Shown here: positions 24,601-58,065 of the stretch, piece after piece
Position numbering within the stretch: the first letter of the stretch is position 1
How the letters are laid out: every line of letters begins with the position of its first letter
From: Artemia franciscana
Taxonomy: Eukaryota; Arthropoda; Branchiopoda; Anostraca; Artemiidae
Direction: 5' to 3'
Length of the DNA: 64,000 bases
Assembly (NCBI RefSeq): GCF_032884065.1
Contig: NC_088871.1
Coordinates: 20,906,755 to 20,970,754, forward strand
The notes under the pieces: model-generated
Seen by the model: only the letters and a program-made list of their open reading frames with translations
Told to the model about the DNA's origin: nothing
The model's database searches: none
Made by a program: the position numbers and the translations under genes

Positions 24601-24741
24601 TGTAAATTCTGTGGAAATCTAGGGCAAAATATCCTTTATTCTAGGGAGAAAAATAGGGAGAAATCAGACCTAAACACGAGGACTTTAAGGGAAAATTAGT
24701 ATGAAAATAGGGAAAATTGAAATCGAAAAGTGGAAGCACTG

Positions 24742-24749
24742 TTCGTAGC
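24742..24749 (+). repeat. Target-site duplication of hAT-B, right
   Basis: TTCGTAGC directly follows the right terminus CACTG. Confidence 0.9.
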
Positions 24750-25729
24750 GCCATCTAAAAGTTCAAATATTGCTGGCTCCCATTAATCATCTTTTATTTA
24801 AATGTTCATCTTAAAACTTATACAGGTATGTCGATGCATGTTTGAGTTCAGATTACTTACTTTTAAGCAAGGATTGTTGATTTCCTGGTCTTTTGTCCTA
24901 ACTCGCTTAGACATAGTTGACTTAAAAATTTTCAGATGACGAAATATAAACACTCAAAAAATAGATGGTGCTGTATCTACAGGCAGCCACTAATAGAAAA
25001 ATATTGACTATCTACTATTACTGCAGAAACTTGCAAATAATTATTTTTACAAACAAAATAAGGAGGAAAAATATCGTATTTAGAAAGGCAAATAATTGAA
25101 TATTTGGCCTGGTTTCTAATGATTTTTCCTTATTTTCTTCAAACAGTTTGCCTGTGTTTTGTGAACTCAAGACAACCAGAAATTACAGTCATAGCAAACA
25201 AACATAAACTGGTACTGATATAAATGGCAAACTGCCTCCTTTCCCCCTAGCTGTAGCCCCTATATGTGTCTTGAACAGTCCTTGTAGAGAATTCATAAAA
25301 TTAAACTATAAACTTGATATATAAGGACATTCATTGCTAAAGCTTAGAGGTTGAAGGTTTTATTCAATTTAATTTTATCTATATATATAAAAATATTTTC
25401 AATACTTTAAGTTCAAAAACATGTTTTTAATGTAACTTTTTTTTCAGTAAAGGACAAATGAACACTTTAGACTTTAGACTTTTACAGTTAGGAAGGGGGC
25501 AGTAGCCAAAATCTTGTTTTTAGTGATTTTTACTTGTTCTAAGATTTATTTATTTATTTAGTTTATTTAATTCCTGGTGTTTTGCATTTTATTTATTCTT
25601 CAATAGTAATTTCTGGTCGTTTTGAGTTCAAAATATTATAAGAATCTATTGCTGCTGGTTTTAAGTTTAATATGGCTCTCTAATTTTCTTTGAAAAACTT
25701 CTTCATTGGGAAGTTTTTTTAATTAATTA
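24750..25729. other. No recognised gene
   Basis: AT-rich sequence between hAT-B and the R3 array. I see no domain, RNA gene or transposon end. Confidence 0.4.
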
Positions 25730-25730
25730 T

Positions 25731-28225
25731 GGCACTTGGTATTAACCAAGTGACATATAGCAATCGCAAATTCTGTCGGTCTGTCAGTCTGTCAGTCCTG
25801 GTTTTGCTACTTTAGGCACTTCCAGGTAAGCTAGGACGATGAAATATGGCAGGCATATCAGGGACCGGACCAGATTAAATTAGAAATAGTCTTTTTCCCG
25901 ATTCGACCATCTGGGGGGGAGTGGGGGGCCTGTTAATTCGGAAGAAATAGAAAAATTGAAGTATTTTTAACTTATGAACGGGTGATCGGATTTCAATGAA
26001 ATTTGATATTTAGAAGGATATCGTGTCTCAGAGCTCTTATTTTAAATCCAGAACAGATCTGGTGACATTGGGGGTGGGGGGAGTTGGGAGGGGGAAACCA
26101 AAACCTTGGAAGACACTTTGAGTGGAGGGATCGGGATAAAACTTGGTGGCAAAAATAAGCACAAGTCCTAGATACATGATTGACATAACCGGAACAGATC
26201 CACTCTCTTTGGGGTAGCTGGGGGGGGGGGGTTAATTCTGAAAAATTAGAAAAAATGAGGTATTTTTAACTTACGAACGGGTGATCGGATCTCAATGAAA
26301 TTTGATATTTAGAAGGATATCGTGTCTCAGAGCTCTTACTTTAAATCCCGAACAGATCTGGTGACATTAGGGGGGGAGGAATCGGGAGGGGGAATCCTAA
26401 AACTTGGAAAACACTTAGAGTGGAGGGATCGGGATGAAACTTGGTGGGAAAAATAAGCACAAGTCCTAGATACATGATTGACATAACCGTAACGGATCCT
26501 CTCTCTTTGGGGTAGTTGGGGGGGGGGGGGTTAGTTCTGAAGAATTAGAAAAAATGAAGTATTTTTAACTTACGAATGGGTTATCGGATCGCAATGAAAT
26601 TTGATATTTAGAAGGATATCGTGTCTCAGACCTCTTATTTTAAATCCCGACCGGATCTGGTCACATGGGGGGAGGAGTTGGGAGGGGGAAACCTAAAATT
26701 TGGAAAACACTTAGAGCGGAGGGATCGGGATGAAACTTGGTGGTAAAAATAAGCACAAGTCCTAGATACATGATTGACATAACCGGAACGGATCCGCTCT
26801 TTTTTTGGGTAGTTGGGGAGGTTAATTCTGAAAAATTAGAAAAAATGAGGTATTTTCAACTTACGAACGGGTGATCGGATCTCAATGAAATTTGATATTT
26901 AGAAGGATATCGTGTCTCAAAGCTCTTATTTTAAGTCCTGACCGGATCTGGTGACATTGGGGGGAGTTTGGAGTGGGGGAACCTAAAATCATGGAAAACG
27001 CTGAGATTGGAGGGATCGGGATGAAACTTGGTGGGAAAAATAAGCAATAGTCTTAGATACGTGATTTACATAATTGGAACGGATCCGCTCTATTGGGGGG
27101 GGGGTAATTCTGAAAAATTAGAAAAAAATGACGTATTTTTAACTTACGAAGGAGTGATCGGATCTTCATGAAACTTCATATTTAGAAGTGACTCAGATCT
27201 CTTATTTTAAATCTCAACCGGATCCAGCGTAATTGGGGGGGAGGGCAGTTGAGGGGAACCGGAAATCTTAGAAAATACTTAAAGCGGTGATATCAGGATG
27301 AAACTGGATGGGAAGAATAAAAACCTTTCTAAGACACGTAACTGACATAATTGGACCAGATCGGCTGTCTTTGGTGGAGTTGGGAGGGGGGGGGGTAATT
27401 TTGAAAATTGAGGTATTTGTAACTTACGAAAGGGTGACCAGATCTTAATGAAATTTGATATTTAGAAGGGTCTTGCGCTTTAAAGCTCTAATTTTAAATT
27501 CCGACCAGATCCTGTTACTTTGGGGGAGTTGGAGGGGGAAACCGGAAAGCTTGGAAAACCTGAAAATTGGGGTATTTTTATTTTACGAATAGGTGATCGG
27601 ATCTTAATGAAATTTGATAGTTAGAAGGAATTCATGTCTTAGAGCTCTTATTTCAAATCCTGACCAGATCTTTTGACATTGGGGGGAGTTGGAGGGGGAA
27701 ATCTTGGAAAACACTTGGAGTGGGGGAATCGAGATGAAGCTTGGTGGATAGAATAAGCAAATGTCCTTGATACGTGATTGACGGAACCGTACTGGATTCG
27801 CTCTCTTTGGTTGAGTTGGGGGGAGGTGTTCAGTGATTTGGCGAGTTTGGTGCTTCTGGACGTGCTAGGACGATGAAAATGGGTAGGCGCGTCAGGGAGC
27901 TGCACAAATTGACTTGATAAAGTCGTTTTCCCAGATTCGACCATCTGGGGGGCTAAAGGGAGAGGAAAAATTAGAAAAAATTAGGTATTTATAACATATG
28001 AGTGGGTGATCGGATCTTAATGAATTTTGACATTTAGAAGGACATCGTGACTCAGAGCTCTTATTTTAAATCCTGACCGGCATTAAGCCTCTTATTTTCC
28101 TTTTAAATCAATCTATTGATTCATAGAATTTTGCTAGAGCTCATACCATATGATCTCTTGGCTCTTAGCTCTTCTTGCCTCGTCACAAGTGCCATATGAG
28201 CTCTTAGCTCTTGTTTTTGTTTGTT
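25731..28225 (+). repeat. R3 element: hairpin head, tandem ~300-bp units, tail
   Basis: The block opens with a perfect hairpin CACTTGGT-ATTA-ACCAAGTG (25733-25752). A head segment follows (GTCAGTCCTGGTTTTGC to the CGACCATCTGG motif). Eight repeats share GATCGGAT, AATGAAATTTGATATTTAGA and, in most, GGGATCGGGATGAAAC. Unit anchors lie near 25986, 26282, 26581, 26870, 27158, 27433, 27592 and 28008. Spacing is 275-300 bp for the first five steps, then 159 and 416. A second copy of the head lies at about 27825-27955, so the array is nested or interrupted. The tail (GCTAGAGCTCATACCATATG, GAGCTCTTAGCTCTTG) follows to 28225. G-tracts vary strongly between units. There is no coding frame. Confidence 0.85.
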
Positions 28226-28741
28226 TTAGATTGCCAAAATTTCAAGTTTTTCAACATTCCCCATTTCAACATCAATTCTTTTTCGACATCAAATTTTCAT
28301 CAAAGCACCAAACATCAAAGTGGTCTTTTTTAAACATTAAAGTTTCAAAGTTCAACGTCCCCCTCAACATTCCCTGAAAGTAGTTACTGACAGATGTAAT
28401 AGCAGTTGCCGTCACAATCAAGTCTCATTTGCATCCGCATAGCAGCAGTAGTAGTAGTGGCCCTGAAACTTTCTAGTTAGTACCCATACTTGTTCCTAAG
28501 ATATGGCAGATGAGTCTTATTGATAACTTGGATATATTGACTCTTTTGATTTAACTTAACATTTCCTGAAATTTTGCCTCAATACTCTTGGCCTTTTTGG
28601 AAACATCCAGGATCAAACATTCCCCTCCTTCCTAATGATAAATCCTGCATGGATGAAATTGACAAAGTGTATAATTTACATTCATTGCCCTGGGGGCTGT
28701 GCGGGAATGGCATCCCAAGAGACCTAGCTATCAGACGTTTG
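28226..28741. other. No recognised gene
   Basis: AT-rich sequence with a short AGC/AGT trinucleotide run near 28440-28460. No gene signal. Confidence 0.4.
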
Positions 28742-29866
28742 ACTATCTCAAAGAGCCTGAGAAAATTTGCCTTGATTTCCGAAAAATGGGGGAAACACCT
28801 CCTAAAAGTCAAGGAATCTTCATGAAAATCACTTTGTCAGATTCAGCATATCAGAGAACCTATTGTAGAGGTTTCGTGCTCCCATCTTCAAAATGTGGAA
28901 TTTCGCTTCGTTTTTTTTCCTCGTGATCGTTTCGAACCAAAGATCCTAGGCTATCTGTAAAGGGCTTATTCAAACGGAAATTAAAAGTTCTAGTGCCCTT
29001 TTTAAGTAACAGAAAAGTGTAGATGCCTCCTTCTAGCCCTCCTATCATGCCCCTATTTTCACCAAAGTCGTTCGATCAAAATTTTGAGTTAGCCATATCG
29101 TTCAACATAGTTGAAAGGCCCAATATCATATCTTTGGAGATAAAACAACCTCCCCCCACAGCTCCTGGGAAGAGGTCTTTAAGTTATGCGATTTGCCTAT
29201 GGTTTACGTAGGCTCTAGTATTTGTTGTTGGGAAGTATGCATAAATTTTTCGGTTGGGGGAGGGAAGGGTGAATTTTCTACTGGGGTTTCTCATGGGAAA
29301 GGAAACTTCTGGGAGGTGAACTTTTTAGTAGAAATTTTTCACTGTGGGAATTTGCCAGAATTCCTAAACCAAATTATTTATATTTGTTTTACTTTCTCTG
29401 CCGACTCAATTTTACACGTGGCTATGTTAATGGTAATTGGCCGGGATAAATTTTCCACGGGATTGAATTGCCTAGAGAATCTTTCCGTGAAGGGGGAGCC
29501 AGATTTCCCGGCATTATTAAAAAAAGATCAGAAATTAAATAAAACAAAAGTTCTTTCAACTGAAAGCTAGGAGCAACATTAAAACTTAAATGAACAGAAA
29601 TTATTATGTATATGAGGAGGTTTGCCCCTTCTTAATACCTCACTCTTCACGCTAAAGTTCGACTTTTTTTTCTCAATTCTTTAAGGAAGACTCCTGAAAC
29701 ACAAGGCTTGTTTAATTAGAACTATAAAAATCTTTTTGAAGGTACTAAAAACCCAAGTGTGAAGAGAAAAGTATTAATTTGGGGGGGGGGGGGCCTCATG
29801 TACTTAATAGTTTCTGTTCGTTTTAAGTTTTAATGTTGCTCCTTACTTTTACTATCTTAGAGTTAC
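28742..29866 (+). repeat. R1 repeat, diverged old copy (copy 6)
   Basis: It begins inside the family consensus (GAGCCTGAGAAAATTTGCCT) without the terminal hairpin, follows the central part with many differences, and ends with GTTTTAATGTTGCTCCTTAC. Internal segments are missing. Divergence from copies 1, 3 and 4 makes it clearly older. Confidence 0.8.
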
Positions 29867-32125
29867 CTATCAACACTTCTGGTCAATTTTTTTGGGGGGG
29901 GAGCAAACTGAGAGAGACCAAAACTTTGTCGTGGCGCGCTTTGTGAACTTATACAAAGAGCAGGAGACGATGTTTACTCATCTTGAATGGTTTGAAAATT
30001 AGAAGGCGACATTTTTCGTTTTGCTTAAGCTTGTTTTTTTTTTTTTTTTTTTTTTTCAGATGTGCATGTTTGATAATTAGACTTCGATAATGTTGGATTA
30101 AATTGGAGATTTTTTCCTAAAAATAGCAAAGGACATTGACTTCCCTTAAATTAAAAATGATAAGACTCATGATAAGAACGAATTTGTGTTTTTAGTTCTA
30201 AATTTTCTGATTTGAACGATGTTGAAGTTACTCATAACAACTACTTTTTTTATTTATTTCTGTAAATGTGGAGATGCTCCTCCTAATATTGCCTTTTGCA
30301 GTACCACTACTACAAACATAAGAAACGCGCGTAAGTTCAGTTTTATTTTCCTATGGCAGTACCAAAAATTTGCATAATTAGTTTAAGAATAGGTTTTAAA
30401 TACCTTTTTACTTAGTAATGATTGGTTTACTACTATCAGGAAGAGGCCAACTGAGTTTTTAATGGGGGGTGAGGATAACTTAAAGCATAGCAAAGTCTTC
30501 TTTTTCATTTTACTTCTTTTTTAATTTTTAATTTGGGCTCACTTTCGCTACTTATTCGTTCTTCTCGCTACCTTCTTTTTTGTTATCATATTCTCTATAG
30601 CTAGGGTTGGGGTGCCATTAGCTAGCTCATGATATGCTCCTGTCCTAGGCTGTTAAATGACAAGAGGTCTTGAGGTGTATCTTTGGTGACATCTGCTGAT
30701 TGAACGTGAAGCTGTTTTTAGGAGGCATGTCTAATGAGACTGAAGTTTTGAGGCTAAATTTTTGGCTCTTGGGGCTCATAAGGAGCAAATGCGTGACTCA
30801 GTTAAACCTTGTTAGCGTATTTTTAATCTTGTTAGCGTATTTTTAAGAATTAAGTTTGAAAATTGTATACGGCAAATTTTTTCATTGGAAAATAACCAAA
30901 TTAGTAATAAACAGCTGGAACGTTCTTGCAATTGGACAGAAATTGCATTTAATTAGGGGCCTACGCAAGAATTTTTTTTCCTGGGTCTAATCTTGGCTCT
31001 CAGTGTGCCTAATGACAACCAAATTAATTAATGAAGACGCGACCTAATAGAGTTTCTGTGTCGGAGCATGTGACCCATTGCATATAAGTGTGCAAATGAG
31101 CAAGCTTTATCCTATCTATTATCTGCTGACATTTATCTTTTAAATATATTCATTTTAAAAACCTTAAATTCTAAAATCAATTTGAACATCTATGATCGGT
31201 TCTTCAAGTACCCTAGGTTTCGCCTTTATCTGGATCCTTTCCCTCGGCTACATTTCTAAGTGGTGCAAAAACACCATAAAACGTTTATTCGCGAAAACCG
31301 TTTCATCCAAATTAAACATTAGAACTATCCTAAAAAATTTGTGTATCATTTACATTTCTCCTTTATGCCTTAGCAACTGTTTATTGCATCAAGAGAAATA
31401 TAGGGGGGGGGCAAAGAAAATATAGGGGGGAAGAGGATGTTAAAGGAAGTGACTGTAAAATACACTTAACCGAAACAAAATAGAATCATGTACAATCAGT
31501 CGTGGCAGCAGCTTTAATATCGCTCTTTTATATCCGTTGTGCTATATGTCCTCCTTCAACATTTCTGCTTAAAAACGTCAACTGGCGAATCAATGAATAT
31601 TTAAAAATCAAAAAGGAAAAGCTTGAAAAGAAAGGTGTCTATTTATCGTAAGAGCAACCACACGAATATTTCACCTGTGTACAACAACGTGCCCTCAATG
31701 CTGAAAATTTGTTTGGTTTTTCATGAGATATTTGACACAAAATATTCGTATGGTTGTTCTTCTTTTTCTTTTTACTGACCTAAGGCCCCTTATTTGACGT
31801 GATCTCTTAGTTGGTTGTGTGATGGTAGGCTATTTCGATTTGAGATCTTTTATTAGTGAGTATTTCTTATTTCTTTTGGAGAAATCACCAGGAATTTTGG
31901 CAGCATCACTCACTCTCATCGTTCTTCGAAAACTCTTAATGTGTTATCCTGAGATTATCAATAAAATATTACTGGTGGATTTTTAAAACGAGGTTAAGCC
32001 CTCGCGGTTTCATTTTTAATCAAGATTTACTTTTTACAAAATATTTTAACCTCTATCAGATATAAACAGACATTCAGTTTCAAGTAGATGTTAAGTAAGT
32101 TTCAATTGTTTGTTATGTCTTTAAG
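29867..32125. other. No assured gene; possible 5' region of the GHL10 gene
   Basis: A T-tract lies at about 30030-30056. A short frame starting ATG at 31192 begins MIGSSSTLGFAFIWILSLGY, which resembles a signal peptide. However, its possible donor sites are weak, so I do not join it to the exon at 32126. Nothing else is recognised. Confidence 0.35.
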
Positions 32126-54040
<21,915 letters not shown>

Positions 54041-55024
54041 TCTTTTGTTTCTGCTTCCTGTTTTAGTACATCTTATCAATCATCAAAGATTTTTTTTTTT
54101 AAATTAGAAATTCCAAGCATCATCTTTCATCCAAGTTAGATCAAAATTCGTTTAGTTTTACTTAACCTAATAGATTTCTGATAAATCATATTCAACCTAG
54201 ACTTGATCTCTGCTGCTAGTGGAAGCAGAGTATTTTGAATCAGTACCCTCAGTCCCTTTTTTTCGCTATCATTAGAAGTTGCAAACTACTGGCAATGAAA
54301 TTTTATACTTCAGGACAAATTTTAAGAAGAATATTTATTTTTCTTCAAAGAAAGATTGATTAATATGTTCCAGAAATAAAACTTTCTTTTGTCAGAGAAA
54401 TTAATCATAAAATTTGTGTTGTCAGTGTTGGATTGGAAGAAAAGGAGAAGAATAGAAATTAGTTCGTTAGATAGCGTTACTGTGGAATATGGTCAATTAT
54501 CGACTTCCATTTGAACCTTCAAGGCAAAATTGGGAAGATCCATCAAACATACAACTGAAAACCTTAAAAGCTAATTTATTACTTTTTCTATTTTAATTCA
54601 CCTGGATTCACGTTCGGAAGCGTTTATCAATGGAAAAAAAACTTTAAAAAATATAGTCTGGACTAAACAACCGAAATAAAATAAGAAAAAATAATAAAGA
54701 GATAAAAATCGTCATGCAAGAAAAGGGAAGAGAAATGGAGAACCCATATCCAGCACTACATCCGTCTTAGAAGTTCCTTCCCTTTTTTTCTCGTCAGTCA
54801 ATGCTATTGCTAAATTTATTGGCTTATAGACCATAGTAGGAGATCCTCAGCAAACTTCAAAATTCACTGTACTTTCCCTCACTGCTGCTTTTGATTTGGG
54901 CACACTCAACATGTTCTAATGCAAGTTGATGAATTTGTTCCACAAAGCGTTTGTGTATTCACATCTGTGTAATATTTAAAAACGGGGAGTGCTTGTGACT
55001 GAGAACCTAAAAGGTATAAGGGCC

Positions 55025-55067
<43 letters not shown>

Positions 55068-55519
55068 CTGATTGCGAATGTGCCAGAAATTATGATTATG
55101 GCCACATTAATTCGTGGCAGATACTGATTGTCAGTAGACACGGCCCTAAAGATGCTGATTATGTAGACGAGGGGGGAAAACAGAGGCGCAGCTGGGGTTT
55201 TAGTGCCGGGAAGAGTGTCGCCCCCTCCCACCATCACTATCGGCATATGAGCATAATAAAACCTCAGTTTGCCACTCCATCAGAGGCTGCGCCGGGTGAC
55301 AGCCGTTCTCCCTTGCCCCCTCCCCTTAGCTGCGCAACTTTCCACTGGAAAATTATTCTTTTAGCCTATAAGCATAAAAATGGCTTAAAACCTTTGCTAC
55401 TATAATCTTTTTCAAAGATATTGGGCGAAAAATATCGAAGAGTGAGCGAAAACAAATGAAACTAACCAATAACTGATAGCTAGTTGTTAAACAACCGGTT
55501 TGGTAATAATTTCCTAGTG
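54041..55519. other. 3' flank of GHL10 gene; otherwise no recognised gene
   Basis: AT-rich sequence. A T-tract of about 38 bases at 55027-55065 is followed by a GC-richer segment to 55340, which could be a minus-strand retroposed SINE or transcript with a poly(A) tail. I could not identify a source. Confidence 0.4.
54375..54380 (+). terminator. Candidate polyadenylation signal of the GHL10 gene
   Basis: AATAAA lies 335 bases after the stop codon. Other A/T-rich hexamers occur nearby, so this is only the first canonical candidate. Confidence 0.4.
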
Positions 55520-55893
55520 CAGGGGTTCTTAACCTGTCATATGCGTACCCCTGGGGGAACATAAAAGCCTGTGCAAGGGGATATATACGGTAAAACATCA
55601 GTAATAGCGGAATCAATACCTGGGTCATTGACATTGATCACCTATGCAGAATAGTTGGTGTGTTTTGATAGATTCTCTTTCATGGTTGATGATGACTGTC
55701 AGAAACCATTGTGCGTTATCTGTGAAAATATTTTGTCAGATGGACATGCAAAACACCCAAGTTACAAACAAAAAGACAAATTTTTTTCTAAAGACTGTCA
55801 AGAAGTCCCAACGCCACTTCATTTTTTTTTTTTTTTTTTTGGAAACAAAGATAAAGAAGAACATACAAAAAAAGGTAAGATCCCTTTATCTGA

Positions 55894-56262
55894 TAATATG
55901 AAAAAAACTTCGTTTTCTTAAAGAGTTAAAGAGACTGCGTCCCAAAGTCGAACCTTAAGACGTACAGGAATTAGGAGAGGCAGTTGGGGGGGCCGCCCCC
56001 CAAACCTCCCGCTTTTAAAGACTCTTTTGTACAGGTTTTTTGTTGTGGGGGGCTGCCGCCCCCCTAACCCCCCGCTCTTGGCTCCGGAAAGGCCCTCTTT
56101 TAATTAACAAAACAAAAAACCTGTACAAAAGAATCTTTAAAGGCGGGGGTTTGGGGGGCGGCAGCCCCCCAACTGCCTCTCCTAATTCCTGTACGTTTTA
56201 AGGTTCGACTTTGGGACGCAGCCTCTTTAACTCTTTAAGAAAACGAAGTTTTTTTCACATTA
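55894..56262. repeat. Foldback element with ~150-bp inverted arms
   Basis: The left arm (55894-56040) and right arm (56113-56262) are near-complementary. Shared segments are CTTAAAGAGTTAAAGAG, GTACAGGAATTAGGAGAGGC and a GGGGGGC-rich core. The centre of about 72 bp contains another C/G-tract pair. No coding frame. Confidence 0.85.
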
Positions 56263-56329
56263 TTTCTGTACGTTTTTCTACAATCCATGGCCGATGTAAT
56301 TTAATAATTCCTGTACTCCTCGTACAGGA

Positions 56330-56432
56330 ATTAGGACTGCCTCTCCTAATTCCTGTACGTTTTAAGATTCGACTTTGGGACGCAGCCTCTTTAACTCTTT
56401 AAGAAAAAGAAGTTCTTTTTCATATTTTGTGA
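56330..56432 (+). repeat. Extra right-arm copy of the foldback element
   Basis: CTGCCTCTCCTAATTCCTGT through CTCTTTAAGAAAAAGAAG repeats the outer right arm about 180 bp further on, with small differences. It is a partial tandem copy. Confidence 0.8.
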
Positions 56433-56441
56433 AAAAAAAAA
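56432..56441 (-). terminator. Pol III terminator of the tRNA gene
   Basis: A T-run on the minus strand begins directly at the tRNA 3' end, which is sufficient for RNA polymerase III termination. Confidence 0.75.
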
Positions 56442-56514
56442 CGCCCGATAAGGGACTTGAACCCTTGAGCTTAGGATTAAAAGTCCCACGCTCTACCGAC
56501 TGAGCTAACTGGGC
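56442..56514 (-). tRNA. tRNA-Lys (anticodon UUU)
   Basis: The minus strand folds into a 73-base cloverleaf: acceptor GCCCAGT/ATCGGGC, D arm GCTC-GAGC, anticodon stem TGGGA/TCCTA with loop CTTTTAA, and T arm AAGGG-TTCAAGT-CCCTT. The A box (TAGCTCAGTCGG) and B box (GGTTCAAGTCC) for RNA polymerase III are intact. A run of about ten T follows the 3' end and can terminate transcription. One acceptor pair is A-C (position 5-68), so it may be a slightly decayed copy. It lies between a foldback element and a GC-rich repeat, not in a tRNA cluster. Confidence 0.85.
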
Positions 56515-56579
56515 ATGTAAGTCGAAATACCTGCATGTGTATAAATATAACTTTTAAGAATTTCAAAAATTAACATGGG

Positions 56580-57035
56580 CTCTTATGGGGAAATGGGTTT
56601 TTCTAAGCTAGAAAATCGGGGGGTTAAGATTTTCCGACGAAACTTTCCAGGGCAATTACTCGGAGAATTCCGCGTCGAATGAGTCTTCGTACACCCAGAT
56701 CCGATGTCGGCTGTGACCTGTAGGCGTTGCAAAAAAAAGAGTGAACATTAAGTGGCTATGCGTGGTTTCTGGAAAACAGGGAAGGAGTTATCGGATCGAG
56801 CTGAAATTTCGCGGATAAGCTCCTGGGTTCTAGGGGACCTTAACTTGTGAATTTCAGCCCGATCGGACAACGTTAAAGGGGGGCTGGGGTTGGTGTGTCG
56901 AAACTTTCGGCCAGATTTTCCCCATGAAGGAAAGGTCGGAGGGGGATGAAATTTGGCAGGTTTCTTAGTTGGAGCTCGGTATACGAAATGCATCCCTCCC
57001 CATCCCTCTGCGACCACTGGAACCGAAGATCGCTT
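56580..57035 (+). repeat. GC-richer interspersed repeat segment
   Basis: Base composition differs clearly from the surroundings. Pieces such as TTATCGGATCGAGCTGAAAT and GATGAAATTTGGCAGG recall the style of R3 (GATCGGAT, GATGAAATATGGCAGG), so it is probably a relative of that family. It ends near the palindrome GCCTCTTTAAAGAGGC at 57053. Open frames on both strands look accidental. Confidence 0.5.
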
Positions 57036-58065
57036 AACATTGTCGTGGTTCGCCTCTTTAAAGAGGCACGAGTGTGCCTCCTTGACAATGCAGTTTTTCG
57101 AAGAATTAGTAACATGTCAAACGACATTGAATCTACATTAGTAAAAATAATAAAACAATGCCCCTTCTTTTCGATTCAATTGGATGAAAACACTGATGTT
57201 TTGAGTTTGTCAATTTTGCTCGTTAATGCAAAATATTTGAATAACAATGTAGTTGAGAAAAACTTTTTTCAACCAACATGAAATCAACTAGGAAAATTGT
57301 TGTGCTGTTTCTGCTTATGAATTTACATTAATGTCTGTTTGTTACAAAGGTTTTATGGGTCACTGATAGATGTACCTCCCTATGATCCCTGGAACAATTG
57401 AGCTATGCATAGGAAAAGCTTTGCTTCAGAACCGCTTCTTTATTCAATGAAAGAAATTCTCGTCCAAGAAGTCAAGGCTATGAAATGTATTAAGGGAAGT
57501 ACAACAAAATCAAGGCTATAAACATTACGTGAAAATATGGATAACCTATATGTCACGTTGCTTTTTCATAATGAGGCGCGATGGCTATCTCAAGAAAAAG
57601 TACTCATCAGATTGCTTGAATTCAGAAATGAAGCACTTATCTTTTTCGAGGATCAACATTTTCAGTTGGGTTCCAAATTACATGATTGTAATTGGCTTCA
57701 GCAGCTTGCGTACTTAAGTGATATTTTTCAGAAATTAATAAAATTAATGTAGGATTACAAAGCATTTTTAAGGTATCTGGTAAAATTGAGTCACTGATAA
57801 AGAAATTATAATTTTGTAAATCCTGTCGTATTAAGAGACAGTGTGAAGTTTTTGACACATTTTGTAGTTTCCTGATGGAAAGCAATCTCAAATTATAAAA
57901 GGAAGTAAAATGTGGTATTATATCACACTTAAAACCCCTTAAAGTTTCATTGATGATATGCTCTCTTGAGCGAAATAGTGAAGAGGGTTGGTTTTCAAAC
58001 GCCTTTGATGAAACCTTTTCTGAGCAAGCAACCAACTTGTCAATCTTAAAATTTGTAATTTAAGG

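Larger units (their letters stand above)
20379..24741 (+). mobile_element. hAT-B, nearly complete hAT DNA transposon
   Basis: The 4363-bp element is bounded by inverted termini CAGGGCTTCCACTT (20379) and, as complement, CAGTGCTTCCACTT (ending 24741), 13 of 14 matching. A perfect 8-bp target duplication TTCGTAGC lies outside. Both ends inside the termini contain short CTAGGGA/TAGGGA-type motifs repeated many times (20393-20515 and 24615-24720). These are candidate transposase-binding subterminal repeats. A single transposase region lies at 22298-24462. About 1.9 kb left of it shows no gene. The perfect duplication and few coding breaks suggest a fairly recent insertion. Confidence 0.93.
55520..58065 (+). 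mobile_element. hAT-D remnant (ZBED5/FAM200-like), interrupted
   Basis: The left end CAGGGGTTCTTAACC at 55520 is a typical terminus of ZBED-type hATs. Coding pieces follow: a BED-like finger (CVICENILSDGHAKHPS) near 55725, SIQLDENTDV near 57170, and RWLSQEKVLIRLLEFRNE with LGSKLHDCNWLQQLAYLSDI at 57570-57730. More decayed sequence runs to about 58065. A foldback element, a tRNA gene and a GC-rich repeat (together 55894 to about 57035) separate finger and catalytic region. No right terminus or target duplication was found. The coding parts hold many breaks. Confidence 0.75.

Noticed and set aside
25731-28225. Regular repeats considered as a CRISPR-like array
   Set aside because: Units are about 300 bp of continuous repeat without unique spacers, and the genome is eukaryotic.
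28574-29570. Several frames of 60-125 codons on both strands
   Set aside because: They fall inside a diverged R1 repeat copy; equivalent frames are not kept in other copies.
31192-31425. Signal-peptide-like frame taken as first exon of the GHL10 gene
   Set aside because: The available donor sites (GTTTCG, GTGGTG) are weak and the phase fits only one of them poorly. It is kept as a hint only.
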